The translations under genes were made by a program, and so were the position numbers. Below the pieces are notes generated by a model that worked only from the letters and a program-made list of their open reading frames with translations, did no database searches and had not been told where the DNA came from. Shown here one piece after another: positions 1-12,160 of a stretch of 64,000 nucleotides of DNA; within the stretch, counting starts at the first letter, position 1; the number at the start of each line of letters is the position of its first letter. Source of the DNA: Mucor racemosus (Eukaryota > Mucoromycota > Mucoromycetes > Mucorales > Mucoraceae); contig JAPEHQ010000010.1 in the NCBI GenBank assembly GCA_027405735.1, positions 1,922,001 through 1,986,000 of the forward strand. The letters run 5' to 3'.

Positions 1-529
1 TGGTGGTACCGGCTCTGTTGATACCAAAAAGAACAAGTATCAAACAGTCAACCATGTTTTGATTGCTCCTCTTAGTCGTGGTTTTGTTCATATCAATTCC
101 TCTGATATTGAAGAACCTGCTATTATCAATCCTCAATACTATACTCACCCGTTGGATATCGATATTCATGTTGCTTCTACTAAACTTGCTCGTAAGATTA
201 TTACTGCTTCTCCTGGTCTTGGTGATTTGAATAGTGGCGAAGTTGAACCTGGTATGAAGATCACTAGCGATGAAGATGTTAAATCTTGGTTGTCTAACAA
301 TGTTCGCTCCGATTGGCATCCTATTGGTACTTGTTCTATGCTTCCTAAAAATTTAGGTGGTGTTGTTGACTCTAATCTTAAGGTCTATGGTACTGCAAAT
401 CTTCGTATTGTTGATGCCTCTATTATGCCTCTCGAAGTTTCCTCTCATTTGATGCAACCTACTTTTGGTGTTGCTGAAAAGGCAGCTGATATTATTAAAA
501 ACGCTTACAAAAAACAACACAAGAAGTAA
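1..529 (+). CDS. GMC oxidoreductase, C-terminal part (5' end outside window)
   Basis: The frame is open from base 2 to a TAA at 527-529, so this is the 3' end of a longer gene. The visible ~175 residues match the C-terminal domain of FAD-dependent GMC oxidoreductases (choline dehydrogenase, aryl-alcohol and glucose oxidase families). Seen directly: the WHPIGTCSM block carrying the first active-site histidine, the VDSNLKVYGTANLRIVDASIMP block, and a final AEKAADII helix. Where many members have GNTNAPT, this one has SSHLMQPT, which resembles the glucose-oxidase-type second catalytic histidine. The protein ends KKQHKK, so there is no peroxisomal SKL signal. The substrate cannot be told from this end. 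The FAD-binding N-terminus, start and any introns lie upstream. The tail runs into an A-rich stretch right after the stop. Confidence 0.9.
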   Translation, partial: GGTGSVDTKKNKYQTVNHVLIAPLSRGFVHINSSDIEEPAIINPQYYTHPLDIDIHVASTKLARKIITASPGLGDLNSGEVEPGMKITSDEDVKSWLSNNVRSDWHPIGTCSMLPKNLGGVVDSNLKVYGTANLRIVDASIMPLEVSSHLMQPTFGVAEKAADIIKNAYKKQHKK

Positions 530-3500
530 AAAAAAAAAAAACTAGAATTTGACTGATTATAGAGGTAGTTGTTGCATTATTTATCATAATTTATTATTCA
601 TTGCACTTCTAGAAAATAAAACTGTAATATTATTATAAAACAAACAGAGATTAGAAGACTAAATGAACAATTTTATGCACGATTTTATCTGATAATACAT
701 ATATTATTTTACATTTCGAAATGACAGTAGTTTCAAATCAAAAGTTTCCTAAAAATAGCAATATTTTGATCATGTCAAAAGCTTCAGCTTTTGATATCGG
801 GATTCAAAATAAAATACAACTGCTTTTTCATCAATATGATTGACTATTTGTATTGATTTTGAGAGCTTTTACTAACTTATCAGAAAAATAAAAACTGCGT
901 TTTATAAAGTAAGCATTAGGGATTATTATCAATTAAAAATATATGAGTAAAACCTGCTTGCTTTTGATCTTAAAATTCTTTAAAGGTCGCTGTATCAATT
1001 TCATTAGTAGTTGAATTGAGCAATAAAGAAATGCTCTAGAAGAAAAAAGAAGGAGTAGTCTTGATCAAAAATATCAAATTAATATATGTCAGCCATGGTA
1101 TATTTCAGGTGACAGGGTACTATTTTCTGTTATTATTGAATCAAGCTTCGTGCAGACTCCTTTAATTAAGAAACAAAAACAGAAACTGATCAAAACCGAG
1201 AAGAAATCAGAGAAAAAAAAGAGGGCTTGGCAGTAAGCAATAAAATCAAACACTTTAACAGATGAGATCTGGTACACAAATAATTGTATATCATGCTGTC
1301 GATACTACTGCATTTTTTTTTCTTGAATGTATTACGTTCATCTGTAGTTTAGATTAAAGAGCGGGTGATATAGGATCGAGTTTTTTGTTCCCAATATATT
1401 TATAGAAAGGGCCCCATCACCAAATACAAAAAAAAAAAGCGTAAACTAAAAGAACATAAATATAATGTGGCTGCACCCGCTATTATTACGATGTTCTCTT
1501 GTGATATAAAGTATCATGTTCCAAAGTAAAAAAAAATAAGAAAAGCAAACAAACACTTGTTCTTCATTAGTAGTGTATATGATGCAATTTATAAATGTTT
1601 GGTTTATAATCGATTATTGAATGTAATACATTAAAATTTATTCAATAAAACTAGCAGAATATTACAAGTAATTACGTTGAACAATGTAATATATAAAATG
1701 CATCACGTTGGTACTACTGTCTTTGCTGAATAATACTTATTTGAATATTGAATGTGGATAAATATACAATAATAAGAGTACTATCCAATTCACTTCCAGG
1801 TATACTGTATGTATTTGAACAAACAAATATTATAGGGATAAATGAATACACAACTCATCTCACTTTGCACTTACCTATGAGATATCTTTGTAGTATTGAT
1901 ACAGTATACATCTATAAGACTTTATCCATGATCCTCAAAAATATACTGTCATTATCTCTTTCTTGCAGATGACAATATTCTTTATTCGATATCATACTTT
2001 TTAAATAAGTGTATAAATCTATGTGATATTTTAGAATCAATATTGTGTGGAAAAAAAAGTATGCTTACTTGCCACGATATCCATATGTTGTTAATAATAT
2101 TCAAAGCTCTCAGGTCTGTAAAAAAAAAAAAAAAAACTATTAAACACCAATTGTATGTAAGTTTCATACATCTTTGATAAGAAATATAGTAAAGCTAGAT
2201 GGAAAACGATGTAATCTCTCAATAATGCACTTGCTTTAACATGAAGGCCGTATAAATGTACATGTATACATAAAATGTTGGAGCGAATGTTTCTATTTAC
2301 AAACTACATCCACTATTTGGATTTCGATTGCAAACAAGATGATTTTTTATTTTGAAGAATTTTAAAGAATGAAAAGCAATAACTATTGTACTAATTTTGT
2401 CCTTGATATTTTGTATACGTATAATTCTGTTTCTGATTAATCATTAATCTATATTGGAACCTCAAGATCCTCATCAGTTTTTCATGATCCAATAAAGAAG
2501 CTATGCCATTTTGAAATACTTTCAACATTTCAATATAGAATATATCAGTTCAAAGAATTTCTTTTCAACATTGGATTTCAATAATGATCAAATACAACCA
2601 TTTGCAGCATAATTTTATATCTCTAGCAGTTTGTTTTGTTTGATTAATTCTTATTATTTCACACGAACAGGAATCAACTTTGAACGCCAAAATAAGGTTC
2701 AATGTGTTGCAGGTTTATTTGCCAATTGAACCTATATGGGCTAATCGGCATAGAGATGAGATTTTAGTATTCCTGAGTTCCAATACAATTGAAAGGTTGC
2801 TTGAATGATGAAATATCTACTTTTCTATTTAGTTTTATTGGACAATCTATTTTGATGTTGAGTTTAAAACCCATTGATACTATAGTTTCAAAATGTGTGT
2901 ATATCAATTTGATGTTTATGATCAAAATGGAAACCCAGCATCTAAAGAACTACATGAGACCATAAAAAAAAAAGAGATTATCAGAATTCGAAAATGTCAA
3001 TCAATCAAGCAAATTTCTTGCCTCCGAGATGAAATTCTTTTATTATTTCATTTTACGGTAAATGAAAACAATGCTCATTCAGCATATTTGGTCTATATAT
3101 TGGCAAAAATAGCCAAGATCCTTCCCCACATCACATTTTTGACTTTGAGACGGCACCAAGGATTACTATTTATTGTAACATATATATATATATATATGTA
3201 CATATACCTTATATACTTTGGAATGGTTCCGTAGATTTGGATGTAATATCAACTTACATGTTGATTGATTCCTTGGAAATGTTAAAATGAACAACGGGTG
3301 ACACCTTACACCAAATGTTATGTATGACAAACGTTCATTTTTCATTCGCTGAACAGCTTATATTATGCAAGAGTTTTGATGATTGATATTGATTGGCTAA
3401 ACATTGAGAAATAACGTTTTTTCAAATCTTCAAAGTCATCAAGTTGATTGAATTTTGAAGTAAAAAAGTACATTAATAAACTGAAAGTTTTAAAATCAAC

Positions 3501-3747
3501 TTATTTATTAGTATGTAAGACATTTTTTGATATAATATAGAAATCAGTCTTTGTTTTTCTTGGTTAAATCTTCATATTAAATGATTTTCAGGCAAACTAA
3601 AGAATGAAATTTAAGTGGCGGAGATGAACGATGTATAGAGATTCCATTGGCCATTTGAACCATCATCTAATCTGCCCATGCGTCCTTAGCAGATCTTTTG
3701 AGAACAGAATATGCAACTTACACAAATGTAGAATTGAATAAAAAAAG
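530..3747. other. Intergenic, AT-rich, no gene recognised
   Basis: About 3.2 kb between the oxidoreductase and MET6. It holds scattered A and T runs and a short TA/CA microsatellite near 3178-3204. The open frames here (for example 2893-3234, which runs into the TA repeat) have neither codon bias nor recognisable domains, and I do not call them genes. I saw no tRNA-like cloverleaf or long repeat. Confidence 0.5.
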
Positions 3748-3755
3748 TATAAATA
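3748..3755 (+). promoter_or_regulatory. TATA box of MET6
   Basis: TATAAATA lies 73-80 bp upstream of the MET6 ATG and is followed by a T-rich tract at 3780-3790. Spacing and sequence match the TATAAATA before MIX17 in this window (37274-37281), which sits at the same distance from its ATG. Confidence 0.6.
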
Positions 3756-3827
3756 GTAAAAGTTTGATTGTAAATTTCCTTTTTTTTTTCATATCTTTAT
3801 ACTTTTCTATATTTTATAATTATTACA

Positions 3828-6143
3828 ATGGTTGTTGCTACTAACCTCGGTTTCCCTTATGTCGGTGCTAAGCGTGAGCTTAAGAAGTCTGTTGAGGCTT
3901 ACTGGTCTGGTAAGATCTCTTCTGATGAGCTCAAGACTGCCTATCAAAAGATTCAAGAGAACCACTGGAAGTTGCAAAAGGAACAAGGTATTGAACACAT
4001 TCCTTCCGGTGATTACACTTTGTATGATCGTGTCTTGGATACTGCTCAACAATTTGGTGTCATCCCCACTCGTTATCAACACATTCAAGATCCTCTTCAA
4101 CAATTCTTTGCTATGGGTCGTGGTCTTCAAAAGGCTGCTACTGCTACCACTGAAAAGGTTGATGTTCCTGCTCAAGAAATGAAGAAGTGGTTCGATACCA
4201 ACTACCATTTCATTGTTCCCGAATTTGAACCCAACCAACAATTCACTCTCCAAAACCCTCGCGCTGTTGAACAATTCAACACTGCTAAGGCTCTTGGTAT
4301 TGAGACTCGTCCTGTCATTGTTGGCCCTATTACTTTCCTTCATCTCGGTAAGACCGCCAAGGGTTTCGAGAACTTCGATACTCTCTCTCTCCTCCCCAAG
4401 GTTCTTCCTCTTTACATTGAACTCTTGAAGCAACTTGAAGCTGCTGGTGCTGAATGGGTTCAAATTGATGAGCCTGCTCTTATCCTTGATTTGCCTGCTA
4501 ACGTTAAGGCTGCTTTCGAAGAAGCTTACAAGACTATCAATGCCGCTACTTCTATCAAGACTTTGGTTGCTGCTTACTTTGGTCGTGTTGAAGCCAACAT
4601 TTCTGGTCTTATTCCTCATGTTAACGGTGTTCACCTCGATCTTGTTCGTGCTCCTGAGGAGCTCGATGCTATCTTGCCTCAATTGAACAACTCTCAAGTT
4701 TTGTCTCTTGGTCTCGTTGATGGTCGTAACATTTGGATCAACAACCTTGCCAAGTCTATTGAATTAGGTCAAAAGGCTGTTGCTGCTCTCGGTAAGGAGC
4801 GCGTTTTCATCGCTCCTTCTTGTTCTCTTGCTCATTCTCCCTTCTCTACTTCTTTCGAGAAGAAGATTGCTGAAAAGAACCCTGAACTTCTTAGCTGGTT
4901 GGCTTTTGCTGTTGAAAAGACCAAGGAAGTCTCTGTTATTGCCTCTGCTCTTAACAACGGTCCTGAATCTGTCAAGGAAGCTCTTGCTGCTAATGCTGCC
5001 GCCATTGAGTCTCGTCGTACTTCTGCTCAAACCACTAACCCTGCTGTTCGTGATCGTGCCAACAACATTCCTGCTGCTGACTGGAAGCGTCCTGCTGAAT
5101 TCAGTGTTCGTCGTCAAGCTCAAGTCAAGAAGCTCAACTTGCCTCTTTTCCCTACTACTACCATCGGTTCTTTCCCTCAAACCAAGGAAATTCGTGTTGC
5201 TCGTCAAAAGTTCAACAAGGGTGAGCTCTCTGCTACTGACTATGATGCTTTCATCAAGAAGGAAATGAAGACAATGGTTGAGTTCCAAGAAAAGGTTGGT
5301 TTGGATGTTCTCGTTCACGGTGAACCCGAACGTAACGATATGGTTGAACATTTCGGTCATCTTTTGCACGGTTATGACTTTACTGAAAACGGTTGGGTTG
5401 TCTCTTACGGTTCTCGTTGTGTTAAGCCTCCTGTCATCTTTGGTGATGTTTCTCGTCGTGGACCTATGACTGTTGATGAAACCGTCTATGCTCAATCTCT
5501 TACTAGCAAGCCTATGAAGGGTATGTTGACTGGTCCCGTTACCATGATGAAGTGGTCTTTTGTTCGTGATGATCTTCCTCTTAAGGATGTTTGTGCTCAA
5601 ATTGGTCTTGCTCTCCGTGATGAAGTTGTTGATCTTGAATCTGCCGGTATTCCTTGTATCCAAGTTGATGAACCTGCTATTCGTGAAGGTCTTCCTATTC
5701 GTCGTGCTGATTGGGATGCTTACCTTGACTGGTCTGTCGGTTCTTTCCGTCTTTCTACTGCTGGTGTTCGTAACGAAACTCAAATTCACACTCACATGTG
5801 TTACTCTGATTTCAATGATATCTTTGATGCTATTGTTGATCTTGATGCTGATGTTCTCTCTATTGAAAACTCCAAGTCTGATGAGAAGCTCCTCAACATC
5901 TTTGCTGTCAAGAAGTATCCTCAAGAAGTCGGCCCCGGTCTCTTTGATATTCACTCTCCTCGTGTTCCTTCCGTTGAGGAAATGTCTGTCATCTTTGACA
6001 ACGTTATCAAGTACATTCCCAAGGAACATGCTTGGATTAACCCTGATTGTGGTCTCAAGACTCGTGGCTGGCCCGAAACTGAAGCTGCTCTTACCAACTT
6101 GGTTGAAGTCGCTCGTCAATTCAGAGCCAAGTACAATGCTTAA
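3828..6143 (+). CDS. MET6: Cobalamin-independent methionine synthase (MetE/Met6)
   Basis: An intronless 771-residue protein, the usual length for the family. It transfers the methyl group of 5-methyltetrahydropteroyltri-glutamate to homocysteine to make methionine, in the cytosol. The N-terminal half (MetE_N, about 1-330) starts TNLGFPYVGAKRELKK. The C-terminal catalytic barrel (about 440-770) has the FPTTTIGSFPQT entry, VHGEPERNDMVEHF, the zinc-site HTHMCYSDF and the second cysteine in WINPDCGLKTRG. Codon choice is extremely biased (GGT, GCT, CGT, AAG, CTC), which points to very high expression. The start is fixed by family alignment and the ATTACA-ATG context. A TATA box lies ~80 bp upstream and AATAAA 126 bp downstream of the stop. 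Several long antisense and shifted frames over this gene are artefacts of codon bias. Confidence 0.98.
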   Translation: MVVATNLGFPYVGAKRELKKSVEAYWSGKISSDELKTAYQKIQENHWKLQKEQGIEHIPSGDYTLYDRVLDTAQQFGVIPTRYQHIQDPLQQFFAMGRGLQKAATATTEKVDVPAQEMKKWFDTNYHFIVPEFEPNQQFTLQNPRAVEQFNTAKALGIETRPVIVGPITFLHLGKTAKGFENFDTLSLLPKVLPLYIELLKQLEAAGAEWVQIDEPALILDLPANVKAAFEEAYKTINAATSIKTLVAAYFGRVEANISGLIPHVNGVHLDLVRAPEELDAILPQLNNSQVLSLGLVDGRNIWINNLAKSIELGQKAVAALGKERVFIAPSCSLAHSPFSTSFEKKIAEKNPELLSWLAFAVEKTKEVSVIASALNNGPESVKEALAANAAAIESRRTSAQTTNPAVRDRANNIPAADWKRPAEFSVRRQAQVKKLNLPLFPTTTIGSFPQTKEIRVARQKFNKGELSATDYDAFIKKEMKTMVEFQEKVGLDVLVHGEPERNDMVEHFGHLLHGYDFTENGWVVSYGSRCVKPPVIFGDVSRRGPMTVDETVYAQSLTSKPMKGMLTGPVTMMKWSFVRDDLPLKDVCAQIGLALRDEVVDLESAGIPCIQVDEPAIREGLPIRRADWDAYLDWSVGSFRLSTAGVRNETQIHTHMCYSDFNDIFDAIVDLDADVLSIENSKSDEKLLNIFAVKKYPQEVGPGLFDIHSPRVPSVEEMSVIFDNVIKYIPKEHAWINPDCGLKTRGWPETEAALTNLVEVARQFRAKYNA

Positions 6144-6166
6144 ATTGTTTGATTTCGTCTTGTAAA

Positions 6167-6274
6167 AAGTTCAACACTACTACTACCTTAGTTAGATATC
6201 CCATTTATATTTTGCTTTTCCTCTCTTATTTTTGTATAAAGTTCAACACTGTAACATAGTCTACTCTCAATAAA
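6167..6274 (+). terminator. MET6 3' UTR with repeated AAAGTTCAACACT and poly(A) signal
   Basis: The sequence AAAGTTCAACACT occurs twice in the 3' UTR, at 6167-6179 and 6238-6250, 71 bp apart. AATAAA follows at 6269-6274. The AATAAA is the likely cleavage signal; the duplicated 13-mer could be an upstream polyadenylation or mRNA-stability element, which is inference. Confidence 0.5.
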
Positions 6275-8120
6275 ATTAGCTATTCTTTAATTTTGTAATA
6301 TCAAATACTTAATATTTTCTTTTTTGTTATAATTTTTTTGGTTTTCTAAATTGAATTAATGGAATATTATGTATTTGGGTATATTCAAATCATAAAATTT
6401 AGATTAAAATGCTTTACATTTGTTATTAAATGACATGATAATGATTTAAACACTAAAAATACTACTTTGATCTCATAATTCAACTATGATAAAGGTCCAG
6501 TAATTTAATGAAAACTTTTGATGTAAAGATTATTGAGCTTTCGAAAGATGCTCAAGTCAATACAACATAATTTTCGATCTTCAACAGCCAATTGAACAGC
6601 CTGAAATAGAGGTTATTGGATTTTTAACATAGTTTTAATCCAATAAACGATGGGTATTGTGCTTGAATATGATAGATTTGCTCATTATAAACCACTTTTT
6701 TTTGCAGTTGCCAGATGCAGAAATGTTGAAAGCATTAAAACGAATCACTAAATGCATCTGTAAATGACCAAAATAGTTTACAATGCAAATCAAATACTGA
6801 AAATCAACAAAATAGACTAATTTGAGTACTATAAATGATAGATTTTGATAGTTTGCGGCCATTTCTAGCGTCCAAAAACATACCAAACGAATGCTGTCGT
6901 TCAGTAGATTTAATTTTAAGCATTACTGCAATTTTTTCTTCGGAATTATTTCATCTCGAATTTTGCCTTACCATACCTTGTTCAAAATCTCAATTTTTCA
7001 GATGAATATAGTGACATTTTACTAAGGTATATATTAGAGGCATAAGTCCAAAAAAGTCGTATCTTTTTGTTTGTGGCGTTTATTTTGAGTTTGTAAGCCA
7101 ATTATTTTGAGTTTTTGTCAAAAAACCAAAAATCAACATTTTGTAAGATACTGGAGGATTTTAGGTGAAGAATACTTAAACTAAAAATGTTTATGAATGA
7201 AGCATATTTAATAGCATATCTTTAATTACTATACTTTTGTTAGGTTTATATAAGAATTGAGACGTAAAAATCCTTTAAAAGTTTAATTTTTTCAAAAAAT
7301 GCCAAAGCTGGATTGGAATTTGGTTTTTACGTTTTTTCCATTTCAAGCCTCGCCGCACGTATTTTTTTGCATTTTTTGGCTGTTTCAATGTAAATTTCAT
7401 TGCTATAGAACTATGATGCTCCATGATACAAAGCTAATATTGAAGCGCTCTATTTATTTAAGAGTTATTACAGACATCAATTGCTTTTTATCTTTATATA
7501 AACGATTTTGTGTCTTTTATCAATAAATATTGCGCATATCGTCATTAATGTTTCGCAACTGTAGAGTATAAATAAGATCATGCATTTCTCTAAATCTAAT
7601 ATATATGAATAGAAGTAGTAATTAAATATGCGTCGTGCGCCGCTTGCTCTTTCTCTCTATTAAATTGTGTATTATCTAGTGCAATTTCAATCATTTTATA
7701 AGGGGGGGGGAGGACATTTGGAAATAAATGATAAACAAGAAGCTTCTGTTTGGCAGATCTTATAATAGCAAATGTGATAAACATACAACATCTGAATTCA
7801 TTTATGATGATATAAAAGATTGGCGTGTATCCTGTATATGTTGACATTCATAATCAACTAATTTTTAGAAGAGTTTAACATATACCCAACACCGTTGGTT
7901 AATAGGTGTAAAACCGTCGTATTTCAATAATTTGAACTAAACAAATTAAATACATGACATTATATATTGTTGTAGAGGCATGTTAAATGTAATCAACACT
8001 CTACAAAGAGTACAATATCATCCAGAGCCAACAGGAAAGGGCGAGCGGGACATCAATATAACACCGGAAAGCCAAAGATTGCTACAAATGCATCAAACCA
8101 GTTGACAAGCATCCAGATCT
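6275..8120. other. Intergenic, no gene recognised
   Basis: About 1.8 kb of AT-rich DNA between MET6 and RPL35. It contains a G run at 7702-7711 and T-rich stretches. The open frames at 6635-6886 (minus), 7299-7526 (plus) and 7596-7847 (minus) are low-complexity, lack domains and have no biased codon use. The last ~150 bp before 8147 is richer in GC and is presumably the RPL35 promoter. Confidence 0.5.
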
Positions 8121-8146
8121 TTCCCTCTATTTCACCGGTGTTACCA

Positions 8147-8904
8147 ATGGTAAGATACACCCATCCATCCATCTATCTTTCATCCATCTGCTATATATGT
8201 GTGTAAAGAGAAAGAGAGAGACAGAGAGAGAGAGAGTAAAAAAGATTTTGGACGTATCACAACATGGAAAGCTAGAGAGGAAATATACACTACAACGAAA
8301 AAGACAACGAACGATGTGTAATTCAGCTATTAGTATTCAACTAAATCGACAGTTTGTGCCGAAATCAACAGTATTTTATCTTTAAAATACAGATACTCTT
8401 TCTCTATACATATACGTATATAACAGCAGTAGATAGATTATACATGAATTCATGTTTTGCTTACAATTTATACATTACTACATAGGCTATCGTTAAGGCT
8501 TTCGAACTCCGTAACAAGAACAAGGCTGAGCTCTTGAAGGTTCTCGATGAGCAAAAGCAACAACTTGCTAACATCCGCGTCCAAAAGGTCGCTGGTGGTA
8601 GATCTCAAGAAGTGTAAGTTTTGTTTTTTTATTATTATTATTGAAGGGATAGTAATTAATAATATTCAATAGTGGTGAGGCTCGTAAGAACGTTGCCCGT
8701 GTCTTGACTGTCATCAACCAAACTCAACGTGAACAACTTCGTCTCTTTTACCAAAAGAAGCGTTTCACTCCTCTTGATCTTCGTGTCAAGAAGACCCGTG
8801 CTATGCGTAGAGCTTTGACTCCTTTCGAAAAGTCCAAGAAGACTGTTCGTGAACAAAAGAAGGCTGCTCATTTCCCTCTTCGCAAGTATGCTGTCAAGGC
8901 TTAA
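8147..8904 (+). CDS. RPL35: 60S ribosomal protein L35 (uL29)
   Basis: Three exons, 8147-8149, 8486-8613 and 8673-8904, give 120 residues, the usual length. The first exon is only the ATG: ATG|GTAAGA, then a 336 bp intron, then GCT ATC GTT AAG, giving [18 protein letters not shown]. An intron straight after the start codon is common in ribosomal protein genes. The second intron is 59 bp. Family blocks are seen throughout: [38 protein letters not shown] and the conserved end [10 protein letters not shown]. uL29 sits at the exit of the ribosomal tunnel and contacts nascent-chain factors such as SRP. Codons are highly biased. AATAAA is at 8972-8977. Confidence in exons 2 and 3 is near certain; exon 1 rests on the perfect ATG|GT junction and frame. 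Confidence 0.96.
8163..8237. repeat. ATCC and GA microsatellites inside RPL35 intron 1
   Basis: The 336 bp first intron of RPL35 contains a CATC/ATCT-type tract (about 8159-8186) and a GA-rich tract (about 8206-8236). A second GA tract, (GA)11 or so, lies just past the gene at 9003-9024. Confidence 0.7.
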
Positions 8905-9002
8905 ATTCACAACAAACATTGTACCTTCACTTTCCCCCCTTTTTCTTTAGCTTTATATAATCTTTTTTCAAAATAAAAACTGAATGTTTTTAGCGTAAAA
9001 AA

Positions 9003-9024
9003 GAGAGAGAGAGAGAGAGAGAGA
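9003..9024. repeat. GA microsatellite downstream of RPL35
   Basis: A near-perfect AG dinucleotide run about 30 bp past the RPL35 AATAAA. The stretch from here to 9322 holds nothing else recognisable. Confidence 0.8.
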
Positions 9025-9322
9025 TCATATGCGTGTACTATATAAATAAGTTTATTGATATAAAAAGACATTGGATCAACTATATATTTGACTAAGCAAC
9101 AAACTTGAAATTCTCGGCAAAACAATTTAAATTAAAATCATATAACATTCTAGGTATAAAATGTAAATCATTTCAATCATTTACTATTGTATTTCCTCCC
9201 TAGATAACAATAGTAAATATTCTTTAAAATTCAACCATCCAAATATTAATTTTTTCATGCATTTCTTTAAAATGGAAATATTATAATCATTTATTGTTGT
9301 ATAAAAAATCTATTTCAAGCTG

Positions 9323-11043
9323 TTACCAGAATGGTTTTGACATATTCCTTACATCTACAGTTGTAGTATTTGTGGATTGTATAGAAGGTGATGTAGAAGA
9401 TGAAGAAGCGGCTGTAGTAGTAGAAGGTTTATACATAATGTCACTATTATTATTTGATGATGAAGGTATTGGGGATGTCATATTATGATCGTAATAGTAT
9501 GAACTGTGCTGTGATGAAGCGCCATAAACTACATTAGATCCTGCAGGTCTAGTTAAATTCGCTATATTACATTTGTAAATTTAGCAAATAAATTGAAGAT
9601 TTTTAAAGAGATGATATTATTTACCTTGTTGATCTTGATCTTGCCTATAATTTGTCCTTTTTTGTACCGAATCCTGATTATTGTTGATATTGGCGGTTGA
9701 ATAATCGGTGAGAAAAGATTCACTTTTGACGTTAGTAGTAGAAGCAGTAGATGGATTATGTGAATGCTCTTGTCGTTGTTGTTGTTGCTGCTGCTGTTGT
9801 TGTTGTTGTTCTTGGCCGTAATTTAAATCATTATTATGATTACCTCGTGGCTGCTGGTGATGATTATGATATATGCCATACGTATCATTTACTTGAGGTA
9901 CAATATCATCTACAACCGAATTAGAATCCTGAGAAGTAGCTAATAGATCTAGAGCAGAAGTTGACGTTGGATATGGTGAATAAGTCTTATAAAGACTATT
10001 ATGATTAGAAGACTTTTCATTGTTAAAATGATGATTTGATGACGAATTTGAATTATTAAATCGATTCATTTGATGTAAATGAGAAGGATACAAATAGGAT
10101 GCTGGATCATCCGAGAATATAGGATATAAAATGTCTAGAATCTTGAATTGGTTGGACAAAGCCTTTGCTCTTACAAATGGTATCCTATACTTTTATTAGT
10201 ATATCTCTCTTGATATAAAGTAAAGCAAAATTTCACTTTACCATACACCTTTTAAATGCATTGCCCCTACTTTAACGACAACTCTACCGCGTTCATTTTT
10301 CAAGATGCCATCTCTTTCACCTCGTGACATGCCTGCAACATTTAATAACTTTGTGCCATTGATCATGTTATTGTCTATAATGCAACACAAAATAAAAATC
10401 AGTTTACATGTTGTCAAATGCTCAATGATTAATACAGACCTTGACGTCTAGCTACACAAATACCTCGACAATCTACTTGATAACATATTGTACTCTCGTC
10501 TTCCCATAAAGTGGTAGTTAATCTTGCTCTATTTATAGGTTTATTACTACTAGGTACTCTATTATATCCATTGTTGTTAAGGTAACTGCTTGATCTGGAT
10601 AAAGTAGGGTAGGGCTGAAATGAATGAGAGGCTGATGTAGGAACAGAAGGTGGTGGCATGCTATTGTTGGAAGAGGAAGGAGAAGGAGAAGATGTAGGAT
10701 AAAATCTAGATTGTAATAAAGATGGAGTAGAAGATGGAACAGGTGGTAAAGGTGGTAAAGAAGGCGATGCAATGGTCGTTGTATTCATACTTGATAAACG
10801 AGTATTATTTATCAAGGATAAAGATCGATTCCAACTACTATCCTCATTTTGCTGCCAATAATCTATTGTGCATGTTTATTATGTGCATATTTATATTATT
10901 ATAAACAATAACTTACTTGACATGTCTGGCTGTCTTACAGAGGGTGAAGATGATGGAGATTGTTGTGAATTTGTATAATGAGGTTGAGAAGAAAATTCAT
11001 TATTATAGACATGTTCTTGTTGCTGGCGATTACTCGACTGCAT
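9323..11043 (-). CDS. APSES-domain transcription factor (StuA/Sok2/Phd1/Efg1 type)
   Basis: Five exons on the minus strand: 11043-10917, 10862-10440, 10374-10242, 10184-9625 and 9561-9323. Introns are 54, 65, 57 and 63 bp, and the product is 493 residues. The APSES DNA-binding domain (about 154-254) is split over exons 2-4: [66 protein letters not shown] and ILDILYPIF. These are the hallmarks of the StuA branch rather than the Swi4/Mbp1 branch; no ankyrin repeats follow. Flanks are low-complexity: Ser/Pro-rich before the domain and Asn/Ser/His-rich after, with a run of 12 glutamines at residues 354-365. StuA-type factors bind E-box-like sites and control cell shape and development downstream of cAMP/PKA in ascomycetes; the role here is inferred. 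One donor (GTCTGT) is non-consensus but required by the domain frame. It is transcribed divergently from the MIT-domain gene. Confidence 0.93.
9772..9811. repeat. CAG/CAA repeat coding the polyglutamine run
   Basis: On the plus strand this is a GTT/CTG-type trinucleotide array; on the coding minus strand it encodes 12 uninterrupted glutamines, then RQ. Mixed CAA and CAG codons suggest the protein run is selected rather than a pure slippage product. Confidence 0.8.
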
Positions 11044-12160
11044 GCTTTTGCTTATTTTATTTAGTTTATATGATAAATTTAATGTACAATAATATATAGT
11101 CTACGTGCGTTAATGCGCATGTAAAGGTATAATGCAGTTAGAAAATAAAGTTTAAGCGGAAGTATAAAAAAAGGCTGAAAACGCAGAAATTTGTGTATGG
11201 ATTGTTTACACAAATGGATAAAAAAGTAATAGATATAATGAATAAAAGAAGAGAAAAAAAATTAAGCTACAATAAGAGGGTTCTTATAATAAGTTTTGAC
11301 AAATTTTCGGGTATCTTGATATAATAGGAATCATATAAAAAAATTATAAAATGTATTCAAATGACGTTATAACCGTGAATGCACCGATTATTTTATAAAT
11401 GAAAATTCTTATTCTTACCAACCGAAAATGCGATCGAATTATGAGGTGATTTATTATTATTAAACAGTTGAATATGCAGCCACTTTTTGTATTAAATCTC
11501 TAAAAAGCTTGTACGGCATGAAGAAAGTGTACATGTTTTTTAATGAAACCCGATTGATATAACCGAAAAAATGATGATTATGATGACAGCGATAATCAAG
11601 ATGAATCTATATTATTATGTAAATGTGTACATAGTACATACACCCGGGAGATAACTCATTTCATTTTGTAAAATTAGCGTATTCTCATTGTATGTATGAC
11701 AAGTGCACCCATAGTTTAATTGATATTTCAGATTCCCTAATTGAGCTTATATATTTATTGAATATCCAAACATTTAAATTATGAACAAATCTGGCAATAT
11801 TTTCTTTGATGCTTTATTACAGAATGATTGCTTTACATGACAGAATAGACATTCATGTTATTTGAAATGTTTGAAAATGAGAGTGAAATCCCATCAAAGA
11901 AAAGAAAAAAAAAAGAAAAAGGGGATGATCTTAAAAGGAAAAAATGTATTTAGGGACAATTAAACTTGGTGTTTAGGTTTTTTTTTTTTTTCTTACTTTC
12001 TCTCTTTCTTTCTTCATAAAAAAAAAAAAAAAAAAAAAAAATAGATACTTTCATATTTCAATACAAACATTCTCCTTCTTTTTTTTATTCTTGGATAGAT
12101 CTTTTTTTTTTTTTTTTTCTCAAAAAAATTCAATTATTATTTCTAGTTGAAAAAATAATA
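11044..12160. other. Divergent intergenic promoter region with homopolymer runs
   Basis: About 1.1 kb between the APSES gene and the MIT-domain gene. It has T14 at 11978-11991, A24 at 12018-12041 and T17 at 12102-12118, all in the last 200 bp before the MIT gene. Such dA/dT tracts usually keep promoters nucleosome-free. No gene is seen. Confidence 0.6.

Noticed and set aside
2893..3234. 113-codon open frame upstream of MET6
   Set aside because: No domain, unbiased codons, and the C-terminus is a translated TA microsatellite.
3807..6165. Long open frames antisense to and out of frame with MET6 (for example 4764-6119 minus)
   Set aside because: They are by-products of the strong codon bias of MET6; their translations are Leu/Ser/Arg-rich and match nothing.
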